Shown here one piece after another: positions 45,519-55,057 of a DNA stretch of 64,000 nt. The translations under genes were made by a program, and so were the position numbers. This stretch comes from Saprospiraceae bacterium (GTDB taxonomy: Bacteria > Bacteroidota > Bacteroidia > Chitinophagales > Saprospiraceae). Location: assembly GCA_016715465.1 (NCBI GenBank), contig JADKAA010000029.1:186001-250000 (forward strand), written 5' to 3'. The first letter of the stretch is position 1. The number at the start of each line of letters is the position of its first letter. The notes below the pieces were generated by a model that was not told the origin of the DNA, did no database searches, and saw nothing but the letters and a program-made list of their open reading frames with translations.

Positions 45519-46868
45519 ATGGAAAAACCACATTTAAGTAAGGCGGAAATATGGAATATGAGTGTTGGGTTTATGGGCATCCAATTTGGGTTTGCCCTTC
45601 AAAACTCTAATGCCAGCAGGATTCTTCAAAGTTTTGGTGCCGATGTGCATCAGTTGTCCTGGTTTTGGATTGTGGCCCCTTTGACGGGAATGATCATTCA
45701 ACCCATCATCGGATATTACAGTGACAAGTCATGGACCCGTCTTGGCAGAAGAAAGCCATTTTTCCTGGCAGGCGCCCTGGCTGCGGGCATTGGTTTAATA
45801 CTCATGCCAAACGCTGGTCTGTTTGCTGCGATTTTACCTGCGCTATGGGTTGGTGCAGGTATGCTCATGATAATGGATGCTTCTTTCAATGTTGCCATGG
45901 AACCATTCCGGGCTTTGGTAGGAGATAAATTGCCTTCTGCACAGAGAACAGATGGGTTCGCAGCCCAAACGGTCTTGATAGGCATTGGTGCAGTAGTGGG
46001 ATCATGGTTGCCCTATGTCCTGGCAGAATGGGTTGGTATTAGTAAAGTCGCCGCCGACAATGGAATACCGGATAACCTTATCTATTCATTTGTCATTGGT
46101 GCCATTGTCCTTATTACCACCATCTTGTGGACCATTTTTAAAACAAAAGAATATAGCCCTGAAGAAATAAAAAACTTTTCCGATACCGAAGAGGAAGAAC
46201 ATACAGGCCGAATTTTTATAGTTCAGTTATTTAAAGACATATGGCAAATGCCCAAAACCATGAAACAATTGGCCTGGGTGCAATTTTTTTCCTGGTTTGC
46301 ACTTTTTGGAATGTGGGTTTATGCAACACCTGCTGTGGCTCAGCATATTTATGGACTAGCCAAAGATGACACCCACTCCACGGCATACAATGATGCAGGA
46401 AACTGGGTAGGAATTATCTTTGGCGTGTATAACCTGGTTTCTGCGATTTATGCCTTCTTTCTGCTTCCGAAATTGGCTTCGAAGTTTGGTAGAAAAAACA
46501 CACATATGATTTCATTGGTTGCCGGGGGTTTTGGACTCATATCATTTTATTTTGCGCCTGATAAAAACTTCCTGATACTTTCTATGGTAGGTGTGGGTAT
46601 GGCATGGGCGAGTATTCTTGCAATGCCTTATGCCATTCTTGCTGGCTCACTTCCGGCAAGGAAAATGGGGGTCTATATGGGGATTTTTAATTTGTTTATT
46701 ACTATCCCACAGATCATTAATGCCATCATTGGAGGTCCTATGGTCAAGTATATGTATGGAGACCACGCCGTCATTACGCTGGTAGTTTCAGGATGTTGTT
46801 TCTTCCTGGCGGCACTGGCAACCTTATTCGTAGAAGACAAAGATGAAGTCGTAATTCAGAAAATTTAG
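45519..46868 (+). CDS. MFS sugar transporter, SLC45/maltose-symporter-like
   Basis: A 449-residue MFS protein with 12 helices and the loop motif TRLGRRKPFFLAGAL typical of the SLC45/sucrose-proton symporter group. Relatives in other Bacteroidota maltose loci carry maltose. It is last in the pgmB-GH65-TSUP-amylase-MFS operon, 28 bp after the amylase, so maltose or maltodextrin import is the likely role. The frame is intact. Confidence 0.9.
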   Translation: MEKPHLSKAEIWNMSVGFMGIQFGFALQNSNASRILQSFGADVHQLSWFWIVAPLTGMIIQPIIGYYSDKSWTRLGRRKPFFLAGALAAGIGLILMPNAGLFAAILPALWVGAGMLMIMDASFNVAMEPFRALVGDKLPSAQRTDGFAAQTVLIGIGAVVGSWLPYVLAEWVGISKVAADNGIPDNLIYSFVIGAIVLITTILWTIFKTKEYSPEEIKNFSDTEEEEHTGRIFIVQLFKDIWQMPKTMKQLAWVQFFSWFALFGMWVYATPAVAQHIYGLAKDDTHSTAYNDAGNWVGIIFGVYNLVSAIYAFFLLPKLASKFGRKNTHMISLVAGGFGLISFYFAPDKNFLILSMVGVGMAWASILAMPYAILAGSLPARKMGVYMGIFNLFITIPQIINAIIGGPMVKYMYGDHAVITLVVSGCCFFLAALATLFVEDKDEVVIQKI

Positions 46869-46971
46869 CAGCAGACTATTTTCGCAAATTACAGACCGTT
46901 AGAGCTTTTGAAGTAATAGTGTAACCCCTTAAGCTATGCTGATGGACCAGTAATGATGTTGCCTCATGTTC

Positions 46972-47349
46972 TTATTTCATATTGTGTGAGATGAACCTGC
47001 GAACATGCTTTTTCATGGACTCTGCATTCAAAATAAACTGGTCAATTTTTTTACTTAATTGCGCTGTATTGGTTTTAAGTTGCTCATCGCTGGCCTGACC
47101 AATATTTTTTTCTTGCAACAGAATTTCAAATTTCAGTTCTTCAATTCGGTTCTTTTTCTTCAGTAAGATACCTCGGTATTCATAGATATGTTCCATTACA
47201 GACGGCAAATCCGGATGTGCTTCTATGGTTTTATACAACTCCTTTTGTAAAATGGATATTTCATCCTCATAAAAATCAAGCTTCTTTTTCCATTCTACAT
47301 GATTTTGATGGATGTTCAACCATAAATTGCCATCTGCCATTTTTGTCAT
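46972..47349 (-). CDS. small helical/coiled-coil protein of unknown function
   Basis: A 125-residue hydrophilic protein rich in Glu, Lys and Leu. It is predicted to be mostly helical, with heptad-like spacing from about residue 18 to 85 (for example EDEISILQKELYKTIEAH, KKKNRIEELKFEILLQEKN). It has no signal peptide or membrane segment and no recognisable motif. It is convergent with the MFS gene. A second ATG at 47340 would shorten it by three residues. Function unknown. Confidence 0.6.
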   Translation of the reverse strand: MTKMADGNLWLNIHQNHVEWKKKLDFYEDEISILQKELYKTIEAHPDLPSVMEHIYEYRGILLKKKNRIEELKFEILLQEKNIGQASDEQLKTNTAQLSKKIDQFILNAESMKKHVRRFISHNMK

Positions 47350-47475
47350 TTTGCACTAAATTAAAATATTTAAGACATTGTTTGTTTGATATATGTCATA
47401 AAGCTTCATGACTTAAATGTTTCAACAGTGTATCCAAGCTATTTGGATTTACCAATATTTTACCGATAAGTTGTT

Positions 47476-47483
47476 TATTTTTG
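47476..47483 (+). promoter_or_regulatory. candidate -7 box (TATTTTTG) for the L,D-transpeptidase-like gene
   Basis: An exact TAnnTTTG match is 27 bp before the ATG at 47510. It supports that start over the in-frame ATG at 47417, which lies upstream of the promoter. Confidence 0.4.
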
Positions 47484-47509
47484 TTTTGACTGTACAAGGA
47501 CAACTTATT

Positions 47510-48430
47510 ATGCTGACCCACTTATTTTTATTAATTTATATTAATTTTTACCAATTTGCTCAAACCAAAAACAATTTGGACGCGGTTAGGTATGATGACT
47601 ATTGTGGCAACAAATATGAACAGAACGTAATTACCGACACAGTTAGAGTCAATATAAAAATGAAGAATTATTTCAAGTATATAGACAACCTGGCAAAGAA
47701 ATACAGTGATTCTCTTCATTTTGATCTTACAGAATATGAATTGGTAAATTACAACCCTGATCTGATCGACTCACTTGCTGCCACAGACTATTACTCACTT
47801 ACATCGAGGGGAATTATTGATGTAAATCAAAGAGAAAGGGTCATATTGCCAGCAGGCACAATTCTATTTATCCCGGGTAAACCTGAAGCAATAACCGTGA
47901 GGAACAACCTGTCCCGAAATAGGATCATTATAAATATCCCCGAGTATAAAATGCGGATTTTTAATGATAATCTACTGATATACAGCACTTCAGTTCGAGT
48001 AGGTCGAAATGAATCCAAATACCTGCCTTCCATAAATAAATATTCAGATTTACGGACCAGAACCGGAAAAGGAGTAGTTTACAGAACAGAACAGAATCCT
48101 ACCTGGATTAACTCCGTAGAAGGTAAAAAATATACCGAAACGCGAAGGGATGACAATTTCGTAACCAAAATGCCAATTAGCCCTTCCCTCATATTAAAAA
48201 TGCATGGCATCATCTCAGGGCAACTGATACATGCTACCACAAACCTGGAGACGCTTGAAAAGGCTTATTCCAATGGTTCTGTGGGAACCCGTGAAAGTGA
48301 TATGTGGTATATCTATTATTATGCACCACCCGGCACAAGGGTTGACATTCTGTATGACCTTAATGTACCAGATTTAGAGGGAAATCCACTCAATGACATA
48401 TACAATCAGGCAAATCACAGGATAAACTAA
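47510..48430 (+). CDS. L,D-transpeptidase-like (YkuD fold) protein with Ser at the cysteine site
   Basis: About 306 residues. A signal peptide (HLFLLIYINFYQFAQT) is followed by a region of about 110 residues of unknown fold and a YkuD/ErfK-type domain (about 155-300). L,D-transpeptidases form 3-3 crosslinks or attach proteins to peptidoglycan with a Cys nucleophile in an HGCxR-type motif. Here the motif region reads AYSNGSVGTRESD, with Ser257 where the Cys is expected, while the HATTN histidine segment and the APPGTRVDI tail are kept. It may be inactive, serine-based, or affected by a base error (TCT versus TGT). It has its own -7 box. Confidence 0.78.
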   Translation: MLTHLFLLIYINFYQFAQTKNNLDAVRYDDYCGNKYEQNVITDTVRVNIKMKNYFKYIDNLAKKYSDSLHFDLTEYELVNYNPDLIDSLAATDYYSLTSRGIIDVNQRERVILPAGTILFIPGKPEAITVRNNLSRNRIIINIPEYKMRIFNDNLLIYSTSVRVGRNESKYLPSINKYSDLRTRTGKGVVYRTEQNPTWINSVEGKKYTETRRDDNFVTKMPISPSLILKMHGIISGQLIHATTNLETLEKAYSNGSVGTRESDMWYIYYYAPPGTRVDILYDLNVPDLEGNPLNDIYNQANHRIN

Positions 48431-48484
48431 AGTGATTTTAAAGTTTTGTGTAAATTTTTATGCATGTATATGAAAATTTATACG

Positions 48485-48492
48485 TATCTTTG
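48485..48492 (+). promoter_or_regulatory. candidate -7 box (TATCTTTG) upstream of the RRM gene
   Basis: An exact TAnnTTTG match that would give a leader of about 90 nt before the ATG at 48590. The leader is AT-rich and ends in a long T/A run, as in many cold-regulated mRNAs. Confidence 0.4.
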
Positions 48493-48589
48493 CTACAATT
48501 ATTTAACAAGGTAATTTTTGTTTAGTACAAGTTTGTTTTTTTCAACAGTTTTGCTACGCATTGGTTATCACAAATTTTTTTTTTAAAAC

Positions 48590-48925
48590 ATGAATATTTT
48601 CGTAGCAAAAATGTCATTTGACACTTCTCAGGAGCAACTGAGGTCACTTTTTGAATCTTACGGCGCTGTAGATTCTGTAAAAATCGTGTACGACAAAGAA
48701 ACCGGCCGTTCTAAAGGTTATGGGTTTGTAGAAATGGCAGAAGAATCTGATGGTTTGGAAGCCATTAAAGAATTAAATGAAACCGAGCTCGATGGTCGAA
48801 CCATAGTAGTGAAGAAAGCAGAGGCAAGACCACAAGGTGGTGAGCGCAGAGGCGGCGGCGGTTACGGCGGCGGAGGAGGAGGAAACAGGTCCAGCTACGG
48901 CAACAGCAAGCCAAGAAGGTATTAA
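48590..48925 (+). CDS. RNA-binding protein with RRM and glycine-rich tail
   Basis: A 111-residue protein. One RRM (about residues 1-80) has RNP2 NIFVAKMSF and RNP1 RSKGYGFVEM, both with the aromatic residues that stack on RNA. The Gly-rich tail (GGGGYGGGGGG) ends in SKPRRY. This matches the small RRM proteins of Bacteroidota and cyanobacteria, which are often cold-induced and bind mRNA. The leader of about 90 nt and strong terminator fit a highly expressed single gene. Confidence 0.93.
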   Translation: MNIFVAKMSFDTSQEQLRSLFESYGAVDSVKIVYDKETGRSKGYGFVEMAEESDGLEAIKELNETELDGRTIVVKKAEARPQGGERRGGGGYGGGGGGNRSSYGNSKPRRY

Positions 48926-48954
48926 TATCCTTTTTAATCGGATAAAAAAATCAG

Positions 48955-48986
48955 AGAGGAAAGCTTGCTTTCCTCTTTTTTTTTTT
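48955..48986 (+). terminator. rho-independent terminator after the RRM gene
   Basis: GAGGAAAGC pairs with GCTTTCCTC around a very short loop, followed by a run of ten or more Ts. It lies about 30 bp past the stop. Confidence 0.9.
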
Positions 48987-49075
48987 GCATTTTAAATCCA
49001 AATTAATTTTGTTGCAATCATCCGTTGGACTGTCCGCTGAGTGTTAAATCTTGGCACTAATAAACAATTCTAAAC

Positions 49076-51454
49076 ATGAGCACTCCATCCCAGGGCCCTT
49101 TACTTTATCAAAATCCCCCTGAACCTATCCTTTCCTTGGCAGATGCTGAGTTGGCACCCGTCCTTAAATTGGATGTGGATGCCCGGGTTGCCATCCTGCT
49201 GCATAGAAAAATTTACCGTTCAATAGCTGAGCTGGCGACAGAGGAATTGAAATTGGCAGGGTTAAGAATTAACCCAAAAAACAACATTTCATTTAGAGAA
49301 AGCTATTTTTTCAGAATTACCCTGCTTGACATAAATACAAGCAAGGAGTCCAATATTAAAGGACTTCCAGAAACCGGCAGATTTTGTCGTGTGTCCTGGA
49401 ACTATGATTATACCAAAGCGGCCTTACTAAACATCCAGGATGATGGGGTAGAGGGTTGGGTGATAGATGTGGTCAACAAGGTGGCCCACCTTATTACGGA
49501 TAGAAATGTAAATGGCAACATTGGAACCGCATTCATGTGGCTCAAGGACGATAGTTTACTTTTTAGCATTGTACCAGCGAGTAGACCCCAATATATAACC
49601 AGACAGGAAGAGCTACCCATTGGCCCAATAACAGCACAAAATGATGGTAAGGCCATTGAAACAAGGACATTCCAGGATTTGCTCAAAGATGAGTTGGATG
49701 CCCGAAATTTCGAATTGGCTGCTACCAGTGAGATATGGAAATTTGAGCCCAATGGAAACAAAATATGCTGGAAGGCAGCTGCTTTACACGATGGTATGGC
49801 TTTATCTCCTGACGGGAACCTTATTATGTTGTCCGAAATTAACCGGCCCTTTTCTTTTTTTGTACAATACGATAGATTTCCATATACCACCCTAATTTAT
49901 GGCTTGGATGGAAATGCCATCTGCAAGGCTGCAGAAAATCCTCTTCTTGAGTATCTTCCACAAGGTTTCATGGCAGTTCAATCCGGCAGAAGACAGCTAA
50001 GATGGCGGTCAGATCATGCCGCTACTTTTGTTTGGGTAGAAGCACTGGATGGAGGCGATCCTGAACAGGAAGCAGAATTTAGAGATGCCGTTTACCAACT
50101 TTGCTATCCATTTGATGAAGCCCCCCGCTTGTTGGTTAAAACAAGAGATCGGTTTTCCGGCCTATTTTTTGGCAATGAGTCCCTGGCAATAGTCTTTGAA
50201 CGCTGGTGGAGTACTCGTACTCAGCGAACCATATTCTTCAATCCCGAAAGTCCTGATACTGTTCGTATTTTCAATGAACGAAACTTCCAGGATAAGTATA
50301 GTGATCCTGGAAACTTTATTACCCGTAAAAATATTTTTGGCTGGAATACCCTGCATATAGAAGAGAATGGGGATATGTTTTTGCATGGGGATGGATGGAC
50401 ACACGAAGGTCGATTTCCATTCATCGATAAATACAATTTGCTTTCTGGCAAGAGTGAGCGCGTTTACCAATCATCCTTGGAAAATAAACAGGAGGATATT
50501 TCTGTGGTCATCGACATTAAGGAAGGCAAATTGTTGACCCTTATACAATCGCCATTTGAGTATCCAAATTTTTATATCAGAAATTTCATTAAAGGTGAGC
50601 TCAATTTGGTGAGACATTTTGAGAATCCTTTTAAAGCAATGGAAGGTGTGAAGAAGCAGGTAATCAGTTACCACAGACACGATGGCGTTGAACTGAGTGC
50701 CACTCTATACTTACCTGCATTATCCCTGGAAAAAGGAGCCAGGTGGCCTCTGATCATGTGGGCTTATCCCACAGAATTTAAAGATAAAGCTACTGCGGCA
50801 CAAAAGAGTGCCAATGACCTGGACTTTATTTATCCTTTTTGGGGTTCGCCTTTGTACTGGGTAACCAGAGGATATGCGGTTCTGGATGATGTTTCATTTC
50901 CCGTTATTGGTGAAGGAAAAAGCCAGCCAAATGAAAGTTTCATTAACCAAATGGTTGCCAATGCGGAGGCTGCCATAAGTAAGATGGCTTCACTGGGAAA
51001 TATAGACACAGACAGGATTGGCATTGGCGGACATTCGTATGGGGCCTTTATGGTTTCCATTTTGCTGACTCATACACGCCTGTTTTCAGCAGGCATTGCG
51101 AGGAGTGGAGCGTATAACCGTACCCTCACACCCTTTGGGTTTCAAAGTGAAGAACGAAATTACTGGCAGGCAAAAGAAGTTTATCGGGCGATGGATCCAT
51201 TTTCTGAGGCAGATAAAATGAAAACACCTCTCTTACTTATCCATGGGCAGGATGACAACAATGCCGGAACTTACACCATGCAGACAGAAAGATATTATGC
51301 CGCATTAAAAGCCTTAGGTGCTACAGTGCGCATGGTGCTGTTGCCGCTTGAAAGTCATTCCTATTCAGCAAGAGAGTCAATCATGCACGTTTTGTGGGAA
51401 CAGGATCAGTGGTTTGAAAGATTTGTAAAAAATGGGGAAAAGTCCATCCATTGA
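49076..51454 (+). CDS. S9 family serine peptidase (glutamyl-endopeptidase-like)
   Basis: A 792-residue prolyl-oligopeptidase-fold enzyme. A beta-propeller (about residues 60-500) precedes an alpha/beta-hydrolase domain (about 530-790). The catalytic serine is GGHSYGAFM (about 660), Asp in HGQDDNNAGT, and His in ESHSYSARES. The overall arrangement and the MSTPSQGPLLYQNPPEPI start resemble the bacterial relatives of chloroplast glutamyl endopeptidase. No signal peptide is evident from this ATG, so it may be cytoplasmic or its N-terminus may lie upstream. It degrades oligopeptides. Confidence 0.9.
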   Translation: MSTPSQGPLLYQNPPEPILSLADAELAPVLKLDVDARVAILLHRKIYRSIAELATEELKLAGLRINPKNNISFRESYFFRITLLDINTSKESNIKGLPETGRFCRVSWNYDYTKAALLNIQDDGVEGWVIDVVNKVAHLITDRNVNGNIGTAFMWLKDDSLLFSIVPASRPQYITRQEELPIGPITAQNDGKAIETRTFQDLLKDELDARNFELAATSEIWKFEPNGNKICWKAAALHDGMALSPDGNLIMLSEINRPFSFFVQYDRFPYTTLIYGLDGNAICKAAENPLLEYLPQGFMAVQSGRRQLRWRSDHAATFVWVEALDGGDPEQEAEFRDAVYQLCYPFDEAPRLLVKTRDRFSGLFFGNESLAIVFERWWSTRTQRTIFFNPESPDTVRIFNERNFQDKYSDPGNFITRKNIFGWNTLHIEENGDMFLHGDGWTHEGRFPFIDKYNLLSGKSERVYQSSLENKQEDISVVIDIKEGKLLTLIQSPFEYPNFYIRNFIKGELNLVRHFENPFKAMEGVKKQVISYHRHDGVELSATLYLPALSLEKGARWPLIMWAYPTEFKDKATAAQKSANDLDFIYPFWGSPLYWVTRGYAVLDDVSFPVIGEGKSQPNESFINQMVANAEAAISKMASLGNIDTDRIGIGGHSYGAFMVSILLTHTRLFSAGIARSGAYNRTLTPFGFQSEERNYWQAKEVYRAMDPFSEADKMKTPLLLIHGQDDNNAGTYTMQTERYYAALKALGATVRMVLLPLESHSYSARESIMHVLWEQDQWFERFVKNGEKSIH

Positions 51455-51506
51455 ATTACCGCAGCTAATCGTATTCCTATTTTGCAGCCAAACTAACCAG
51501 GCTTTT

Positions 51507-52802
51507 TTAAAGCATACCTGCAATACAGGCTGTCAAAAAGCTGGCTATCGTACCGCCAATAAGTGCTTTTATTCCGAGTTTGGTAAGCAATACTCTTTTT
51601 TCAGGAGCCAATGCACCAATACCTCCAATCTGGATGCCTATGGATGCGAAATTGGCAAATCCACATAAGGCATAGGTGGCAATGAGAATGGATTTAGGTT
51701 GTAGATTCACGCCCTCAACCCTGAAGTCATTGAGTTCTTTATAGGCATAAAACTCATTAAGCACCGTTTTCTGACCAAGGAGCTGTCCAATATTAAGTAT
51801 ATCCTCATAGGGAGTGCCCAATATCCATGCCACAGGGGCAAAAATCATACCCAGTAAATAGGTAAAGTTAAACCCTTCATATGCCCCGTTCGTAGAGGTA
51901 CGAACCATTTCATTCAATCCGCTCCAACTTCCCACGGCTTTCATTAAAAAAGCATTGGCAAAGGCAATAAGCGCTGTAAATGCCAGCAGCATAACACCCA
52001 CGTTTACGGCCAGTTTTAATCCATCCGTGGTGCCTTTTGAAATGGCATCTAACAAATTTTCAGACTCATCTTTAGCAAGGTACATAGATGCATTCAATTC
52101 CTTTTCTTCCTCGGGTAAAAGCATTTTCGCACATACAATGGCCGCAGGCGCAGAAAGCAGCGAAGCGGTAAGCAGGTGTTTGGCAAAATACTGCCGCATC
52201 ACCGGATCTTCGCCACCAAGAAATCCCACATACGCAGCAAATACCCCACCGGCAATGGTAGCCATGCCCCCAACCATCAGGCATAATAACTCTGACTTAG
52301 TCATATTCTTGATGTAAGGCTTAATGATTAGCGGAGCTTCTGTCTGACCGATAAAAATGTTGGCAGCAGCAGCAAGGCTTTCAGGTCCGGATAACCGCAT
52401 GGTTCTGGCCATAACCCAGGCTATGGCATAAACCACCTTCTGAAGAATGCCAAAGTAATATAAAATGGAAGATAGGGCACTGAAAAATACGATGGTGGGA
52501 AGCACCTGAAAAGCGAAGATATAACCGAAACCCTGCACATTGCTGACCAGGCTTCCAAACATAAATTCAGCTCCTGATTTTGAAAACTCCATCGTCTTTT
52601 GAAACATATCGGCAAGAAAATCAAAGAAGCTGCTGACTAATGGGATTTTCAGGATCAGTAATGCCAGAATAAATTGCATGCTAATTCCGATAACAACGAG
52701 TCTCCAGGGTATCGCCTTGCGGTTTGAGCTAAACAAATAGCAAAAAAATAACAACACTACAAGTCCAAAAACGCCCCTTAAAATATCGTTCAACTGATCC
52801 AT
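51507..52802 (-). CDS. concentrative nucleoside transporter (NupC/CNT family)
   Basis: A 431-residue membrane protein with eight or more helices. The CNT signature appears in ANIFIGQTEAPLIIKPYI (about residue 140) and in the later MVGGMATIAGGVFAAYVGFL segment. It imports nucleosides with Na+ or H+. The divergent uridine kinase gene begins 66 bp away, which suggests a pyrimidine nucleoside salvage pair. The length is typical. Confidence 0.92.
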   Translation of the reverse strand: MDQLNDILRGVFGLVVLLFFCYLFSSNRKAIPWRLVVIGISMQFILALLILKIPLVSSFFDFLADMFQKTMEFSKSGAEFMFGSLVSNVQGFGYIFAFQVLPTIVFFSALSSILYYFGILQKVVYAIAWVMARTMRLSGPESLAAAANIFIGQTEAPLIIKPYIKNMTKSELLCLMVGGMATIAGGVFAAYVGFLGGEDPVMRQYFAKHLLTASLLSAPAAIVCAKMLLPEEEKELNASMYLAKDESENLLDAISKGTTDGLKLAVNVGVMLLAFTALIAFANAFLMKAVGSWSGLNEMVRTSTNGAYEGFNFTYLLGMIFAPVAWILGTPYEDILNIGQLLGQKTVLNEFYAYKELNDFRVEGVNLQPKSILIATYALCGFANFASIGIQIGGIGALAPEKRVLLTKLGIKALIGGTIASFLTACIAGML

Positions 52803-52868
52803 TTTTTAAGCTATCTTTACGATTGAAAAGTAAAAATTCACAAATTTTACGAAGAATTCTAATTATTC

Positions 52869-53495
52869 ATGAAAAAAACCATAATAATAGGTATTTCAGG
52901 TGGCAGTGGTTCCGGTAAGACTTCATTCATCAGATCGCTTCGCGCCAGTTTTCCTGAAAGTGCCTTATGCATCATATCGCAGGATGACTATTATAAACCC
53001 AGAGAGCAACAACAACAGGATGAAAACGGAATTAAGAATTTTGATCTTCCTGAATCTATAGACCTTGAGGCCTTTTTAATTGACATTCGAAACCTTAAAA
53101 ATGGCGAAGTTATCCACCGGAAAGAATACAATTTTAACAATGAATTAGCGGCTCCGAAGATAGTCTCATTTAAGCCGGCACCCGTACTGGTCATCGAAGG
53201 ATTATTTGTATTCCACGTGAAAGAAATTTTTGAAATGCTGGACCTAAGCATCATCATCAATGCCAAACCCAGTGACAAAATTATACGTCGCATATTAAGA
53301 GACCAGCAGGAGAGAAATTATCCTCTTGAAGATGTCTTGTACCGATACAAGCACCATGTGATGCCTTCTTTTGAAAGATATATTGAACCGCACATGGACA
53401 ATGTCGATCTCATCATCAACAACAATGTTTCCTATGAGAAGGGCAGCATCGTCATTGGTTCGTTCATTCGTTCTGTACTCAATCAGCACTCCTGA
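52869..53495 (+). CDS. udk: uridine kinase
   Basis: A 208-residue P-loop kinase that phosphorylates uridine and cytidine to the monophosphate. The Walker A is ISGGSGSGKTSF (residues 8-19), with the QDDYYKPREQ motif and FDLPESIDLEAF segment of the family. It is divergent from a nucleoside permease and shares a TGATG overlap with corA, so it is probably co-transcribed with corA. The length matches the family. Confidence 0.92.
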   Translation: MKKTIIIGISGGSGSGKTSFIRSLRASFPESALCIISQDDYYKPREQQQQDENGIKNFDLPESIDLEAFLIDIRNLKNGEVIHRKEYNFNNELAAPKIVSFKPAPVLVIEGLFVFHVKEIFEMLDLSIIINAKPSDKIIRRILRDQQERNYPLEDVLYRYKHHVMPSFERYIEPHMDNVDLIINNNVSYEKGSIVIGSFIRSVLNQHS

Positions 53496-54571
53496 TGTCC
53501 CGGCGCAGCAGAGACCGATCCAGAAAGCGTAAGATAGAAAAAGTGGGCTTACCTCCCGGCTCTTCTATCTATGTAGGCGAAGACAGAGAAGAAAGCCTTT
53601 CCATAGAAATCACCTCTTATAACCTGGAGCACATATCTATAAAAAGTAAGGCAACGCTTTCAGATCTTGACAACCTTGATCCCTCCATGTATCATTGGGT
53701 ACAGGTGATTGGCATTCATGAAGTGGATACACTTCATAAAGTATGCAGTCATTTTAATATTCATCCCCTCACGGAAGAAGATATCCTCAATACACTTTCC
53801 AGGCCAAAATGTGAAATATTTGATGATTACTTGTTTTCCGGGCTTAAGATGGTTAAAAACGAAAAACCTGATGTCATCGTAGAGGAGGAACAGATCAGCA
53901 TTATACTTAAAGCCAATATTACCCTTTCGTTCCAGGAACTAAAGAGTAATTTTTTCGAACCTATAAGAGAACGCCTCCACAACCCGGTATCCCGGGCAAG
54001 ACGAAAAAAGGCAGACTACCTCTTCTTTTCGCTGCATGACGTGATTGTGGACAATTACATAAGCATGATTGATGAAGTGGATGAAGTCAATACCAAAATA
54101 GAAACTGAAATTCTACATTCCAGGTCCGAAGAAATCCTCGCAAGATTACAGGCCCTGAAGTCTGATTTATTGTATCTCAAAAGGCTGATTTTTCCAGTGC
54201 GGGAGTCTGTCGTTAAGATCTTGCGGTCCGACAGCCCTCATATTGATGCGGAAAACCTTAAATATTTTAACGACCTCTATGACCATTTGGTGTATGTAAC
54301 AGAAGGTATTGATACACAAAGGGAAATGGTGGTGAACCACAGGGAACTCTACATGTCGATTATGAGCAATCGCATGAACAGCGTCATGCAGGTCCTCACC
54401 ATAGTCACAACTATTTTTATTCCACTTACATTTATTGCCGGAATTTATGGCATGAATTTCAGACATATGCCTGAATTGGAGTGGAGAAATGGTTACTTCA
54501 TGGTTCTGGGGGTAATGTTTGTGCTTGCCGTTTTGATGATGTTTTATTTTAAAAGAAAAAGATGGATTTAA
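53495..54571 (+). CDS. corA: CorA family Mg2+/Co2+ transporter
   Basis: A 358-residue CorA-type divalent-cation channel. A large cytoplasmic N-terminal domain precedes two C-terminal membrane helices (about 296-318 and 330-350), with the selectivity GMN motif in IAGIYGMNF (about 314). A positively charged start (SRRSRDRSRKRK) and a KRKRW end are consistent with CorA topology. It imports Mg2+ in response to cytoplasmic levels. Its ATG overlaps the udk stop. Confidence 0.95.
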   Translation: MSRRSRDRSRKRKIEKVGLPPGSSIYVGEDREESLSIEITSYNLEHISIKSKATLSDLDNLDPSMYHWVQVIGIHEVDTLHKVCSHFNIHPLTEEDILNTLSRPKCEIFDDYLFSGLKMVKNEKPDVIVEEEQISIILKANITLSFQELKSNFFEPIRERLHNPVSRARRKKADYLFFSLHDVIVDNYISMIDEVDEVNTKIETEILHSRSEEILARLQALKSDLLYLKRLIFPVRESVVKILRSDSPHIDAENLKYFNDLYDHLVYVTEGIDTQREMVVNHRELYMSIMSNRMNSVMQVLTIVTTIFIPLTFIAGIYGMNFRHMPELEWRNGYFMVLGVMFVLAVLMMFYFKRKRWI

Positions 54572-54694
54572 CCTGGAATTCTTCCGGTAATCTTTCTTAC
54601 TTTTAACAATAAACCAGGAACAATTTAAAATAATATTTGTTTCAAATAATTAACAATGATGTTTTAAGAATATTATTTCGATTATACACTTTAT

Positions 54695-55039
54695 ATGGCA
54701 ACTGTAATTTTTAATTTTGAAGATAAATTCACACCGCAGAAAACGGTGGAAAATGTGTCTTCAGGGTATTCCATTTTGGAAGTGACAGAGGACAATGATG
54801 TCCATCTAAACCACAATTGTGGTGGAGTTTGCGCTTGCTCAACCTGTCATGTGTATGTGCTGAAAGGCGAAAATCAACTCGAAGAAATATCCGATAAAGA
54901 GGAAGACTTTATAGACCGGGCCACCAATCCAAAACTTAATTCCCGCCTGGCTTGCCAATGCATCATACTAAGTGATGATGCCACGGTTGAAGTGGTAATT
55001 CCAGACCAGTCGAGGATAATTGGACACGAACACGACTAA
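54695..55039 (+). CDS. fdx: [2Fe-2S] ferredoxin, ISC type
   Basis: A 114-residue adrenodoxin-type ferredoxin. The cluster ligands are HNCGGVCACSTC (CX5CX2C) and the later LACQC cysteine. It provides electrons for Fe-S cluster assembly in the ISC pathway. iscX follows 18 bp downstream, which fits this role. HscB of the same pathway is at 39.7 kb. The fold and length are normal. Confidence 0.92.
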   Translation: MATVIFNFEDKFTPQKTVENVSSGYSILEVTEDNDVHLNHNCGGVCACSTCHVYVLKGENQLEEISDKEEDFIDRATNPKLNSRLACQCIILSDDATVEVVIPDQSRIIGHEHD

Positions 55040-55057
55040 TCACGATAAATTTTAACA

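Noticed and set aside
49408..49890. A 160-codon open frame antisense to the S9 peptidase.
   Set aside because: It mirrors the codon pattern of a clearly real gene on the other strand and has no motif.
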